The position numbers were made by a program, and so were the translations under genes. A stretch of DNA of 22,810 nucleotides from a virus, in the IMG/VR virus record IMGVR_UViG_3300030451_005683, positions 26,804-49,613 of that record. The stretch is one strand, 5' to 3'. Of this stretch, positions 21,667 through 22,810 are shown one piece after another; the stretch's first letter is position 1, and every line of letters starts with the position of its first letter. The notes beneath the pieces are model-generated. The model worked only from the letters and a program-made list of their open reading frames with translations. It searched no databases and was not told where the DNA came from.

Positions 21667-21840
21667 ATGATTGATGAATTTGTAGATCTCGTAGAGGTAA
21701 ATATCGCTGCGAGATCTTTTTCTTTGTTTGGTTCTAATGGATCCTCAAAGATCATTGATGGACTAACAGTAAATCAATTCATGGCAGTCCTAGAAGTGAT
21801 TAGGGCAGCAGAAGATGATACGGAAATACTTTATGTATGA
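21667..21840 (+). CDS. 57-aa hypothetical protein
   Basis: The ORF encodes a small protein beginning MIDEFVDLVEVNIAARSFSL and ending VLEVIRAAEDDTEILYV, a mixed alpha/beta composition. No function is recognised. The stop overlaps the next ATG by 4 bases (ATGA), which supports it as a real gene. A terminator-like hairpin (21684-21717) lies within its first codons. No well-placed ribosome site is visible: GGGG at 21646-21649 is too far upstream and would mostly be outside a transcript starting near 21651. Confidence 0.55.
   Translation: MIDEFVDLVEVNIAARSFSLFGSNGSSKIIDGLTVNQFMAVLEVIRAAEDDTEILYV
21684..21726 (+). terminator. Terminator-like hairpin inside the 57-aa ORF (possible attenuator)
   Basis: AGATCTCG (21684-21691) is perfectly complementary to CGAGATCT (21710-21717), with an 18-base loop, and is followed by a T-rich tract (T5 at 21717-21721, then CTTTG). 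Counted from the strong promoter just upstream, termination here would yield an RNA of about 70-75 bases. The loop is long for a classical terminator and the stem is half AT, so efficiency is uncertain. Confidence 0.45.
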
Positions 21841-21986
21841 GCAAAATAAAATGCCCTGTATGCGGACATATCTGCAATAGCAGAATCGAATTTGGTTCGC
21901 ATATAAGGCGGTGTCAAGCAATAACAGGAGATAGAAATTTCAAGTTCAATAGAAAGAAGAACTCAAAGAAGAAAAAGAAAAAATAA
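21837..21986 (+). CDS. 49-aa CCHC zinc-finger-like protein
   Basis: The ORF reads MSKIKCPVCGHICNSRIEFG followed by SHIRRCQAITGD and a very basic tail (RKKNSKKKKKK). Cys6, Cys9, His22 and Cys27 form a plausible zinc finger. A zinc finger plus a lysine tail suggests nucleic-acid binding or binding to RNA polymerase, but this is inference. It is coupled by ATGA to the 57-aa ORF, and its TAA is immediately followed by the stop of the convergent gene. Too short for standard ORF cut-offs, it is easily missed. Confidence 0.55.
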   Translation: MSKIKCPVCGHICNSRIEFGSHIRRCQAITGDRNFKFNRKKNSKKKKKK

Positions 21987-22727
21987 TTATTCTCTTATAA
22001 ACTGAGCAAGATCAGGGTCTTGTAGTGTCTGCACTATCAAATTAGCACTGCTAATATCAGAATCTAATTCAACTTGTGTCTTACGATATCCATATCTTTG
22101 TAATTGATATTCTGATCGTGCTGCTTTCAATTCATTTATTGGTAATGTGACAGCATCTCGTGTTGCTTGTGCTGCTGTAATTTCATTATTCTTCGCAGTG
22201 ATACTACTTGCATAGGATGTGCACACTGCTTCTGTTCCAGTCAAAGCAAAAAATGTTCCAATACTGACAGTTATTATACCAGTATAAGTTGCAATACCAA
22301 CATTAGATGTGGTCATTGCAAAATTACTTTCGTTGAATGGATCTTCACCGGTATAGGAATTATCAGTGTAATCGTAATTATATAATTGAACTACATCCCT
22401 TCTTATATCTACAACTGCTGTGGCATCAGATACATAAGACGAACATCCTACTTGTGCAGCACCCGTGTATAGATTGAATAAATCTGTCTGTGCATCACTA
22501 ACAGGAGTGTTGAGTGTTAATATACGATCGTCTAGTCCTTTTGTAATGGGATCGAATCTGTTTATAACTTCATCTAGATTTTCTATTTTAGCAAGAATGT
22601 TATCTTCTGAATCTTTTATTTCAAAACCTTCTTGAGTTTTTGCTACTTCAGTTTTATCTTTCGCTGCTTTCTTTGCCTTCTCTTGAAAGGTCACTATTAG
22701 TTTTTCGGTTTGAGGACCAGATGCCAT
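21987..22727 (-). CDS. Putative virion structural protein (coiled-coil, leftward)
   Basis: This 246-aa protein has a charged helical N-terminus (LIVTFQEKAKKAAKDKTEVA), a beta-rich middle with several Ser/Thr/Tyr repeats (YNYDYTDNSYTGEDPF, NVGIATYTGIITVSIGTFF), and a long helical C-terminus (AKNNEITAAQATRDAVTLPI, TQVELDSDISSANLIVQTLQ). It resembles cyanophage virion proteins in composition but no family is recognised. It is transcribed against the neighbouring genes from a TATAAATA late promoter at 22759-22766, so late expression is likely. Confidence 0.55.
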   Translation of the reverse strand: MASGPQTEKLIVTFQEKAKKAAKDKTEVAKTQEGFEIKDSEDNILAKIENLDEVINRFDPITKGLDDRILTLNTPVSDAQTDLFNLYTGAAQVGCSSYVSDATAVVDIRRDVVQLYNYDYTDNSYTGEDPFNESNFAMTTSNVGIATYTGIITVSIGTFFALTGTEAVCTSYASSITAKNNEITAAQATRDAVTLPINELKAARSEYQLQRYGYRKTQVELDSDISSANLIVQTLQDPDLAQFIRE

Positions 22728-22729
22728 AG

Positions 22730-22737
22730 TATAAATA
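22730..22737 (+). promoter_or_regulatory. T4-type late promoter TATAAATA (plus strand)
   Basis: A perfect copy of the T4 late promoter consensus, 32 bases before the ATG of the structural gene at 22770. It lies just upstream of the start codon of the divergent minus-strand gene. Confidence 0.75.
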
Positions 22738-22758
22738 GGTTGAAGGAGATAGTGTCAG

Positions 22759-22766
22759 TATTTATA
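22759..22766 (-). promoter_or_regulatory. T4-type late promoter TATAAATA (minus strand)
   Basis: TATTTATA on the plus strand gives a perfect TATAAATA on the minus strand, 31 bases before the ATG of the leftward gene (22727). It faces the plus-strand late promoter at 22730-22737, so each promoter sits in the other's leader. Confidence 0.75.
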
Positions 22767-22769
22767 GGT

Positions 22770-22810
22770 ATGCCGTTAAGCAGACTCGAAAATTTTCTCA
22801 AGAATGTCAC
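22770..22810 (+). CDS. Virion structural protein, N-terminus only
   Basis: Only the first 13 residues are present (MPLSRLENFLKNV). SRLENFLKN is a start I recognise from a large conserved cyanophage structural protein family whose members begin in the same way, so this is probably a complete gene cut by the window edge. It is preceded by a perfect T4 late promoter. Confidence 0.55.
   Translation, partial: MPLSRLENFLKNV

Noticed and set aside
1-22810. tRNA genes, CRISPR arrays or insertion sequences
   Set aside because: No cloverleaf-type sequence in the gaps, no spaced direct repeats and no transposase motif were seen; coding density leaves no room.

Overview
The window is almost certainly part of the genome of a T4-like marine cyanophage (a myovirus infecting Synechococcus or Prochlorococcus). 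The evidence is an AT-rich sequence packed with overlapping or abutting genes, recognisable T4 core proteins (gp33, gp59, gp32, gp53, gp48, gp4, gp54, gp26, gp51-like), and genes typical of cyanophages: phoH, a DUF1825-family protein, and many small conserved ORFs. The isolate cannot be named from this sequence.

Layout. (1) 1-1483, plus strand: the 3' part of phoH, a PD-(D/E)XK exonuclease and the late-transcription co-activator gp33. (2) 1484-5286, plus strand: a four-gene accessory cassette (radical SAM enzyme, glycosyltransferase, NAD-dependent epimerase, DegT/PLP aminotransferase). It separates gp33 from gp59, which are neighbours in T4 (33-59-32). (3) 5273-8154, plus strand: the helicase loader gp59, a DUF1825 protein, four small hypothetical proteins (three with a hydrophobic segment), and gp32 behind its own sigma70-like promoter. 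A strong bidirectional terminator closes this block. (4) 8224-11690, minus strand: gp53, an enlarged gp48, an unassigned 130-aa protein and gp4, transcribed from a divergent late-promoter region. (5) 11719-21628, plus strand: the baseplate hub and tail operon. It holds gp54, gp26, a gp51-like ORF joined to gp26 by a possible -1 frameshift site, two glycine-rich tape-measure-like proteins, a gp27-like hub protein, a small protein with a CP12-like tail, a gp5-like OB-fold protein, a separate beta-helix spike protein, a small exported-looking protein, an S74-chaperone fibre protein and a beta-rich accessory. (6) 21617-21986, plus strand: a near-consensus sigma70 promoter followed by a terminator-like hairpin inside a 57-aa ORF, then a 49-aa zinc-finger ORF. 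(7) 21987-22810: a minus-strand putative structural protein and the start of a plus-strand structural protein, both driven by face-to-face T4-type late promoters (TATAAATA).

The functional logic is that replication and late-gene switch genes (exonuclease, gp33, gp59, gp32) come first and the tail/baseplate assembly genes follow. The sugar/radical-SAM cassette is carried cargo. The least expected signals are: a 75-nt gene-end/terminator/leader module present twice (3332-3406 and 8153-8227), the promoter plus hairpin at 21617-21730, the TTTTTTC slippery site at the end of gp26, and the CP12-like tail encoded inside the hub operon.

No tRNA, CRISPR array or insertion sequence was seen. The longest gene-free stretch is about 100 bases (6944-7043).
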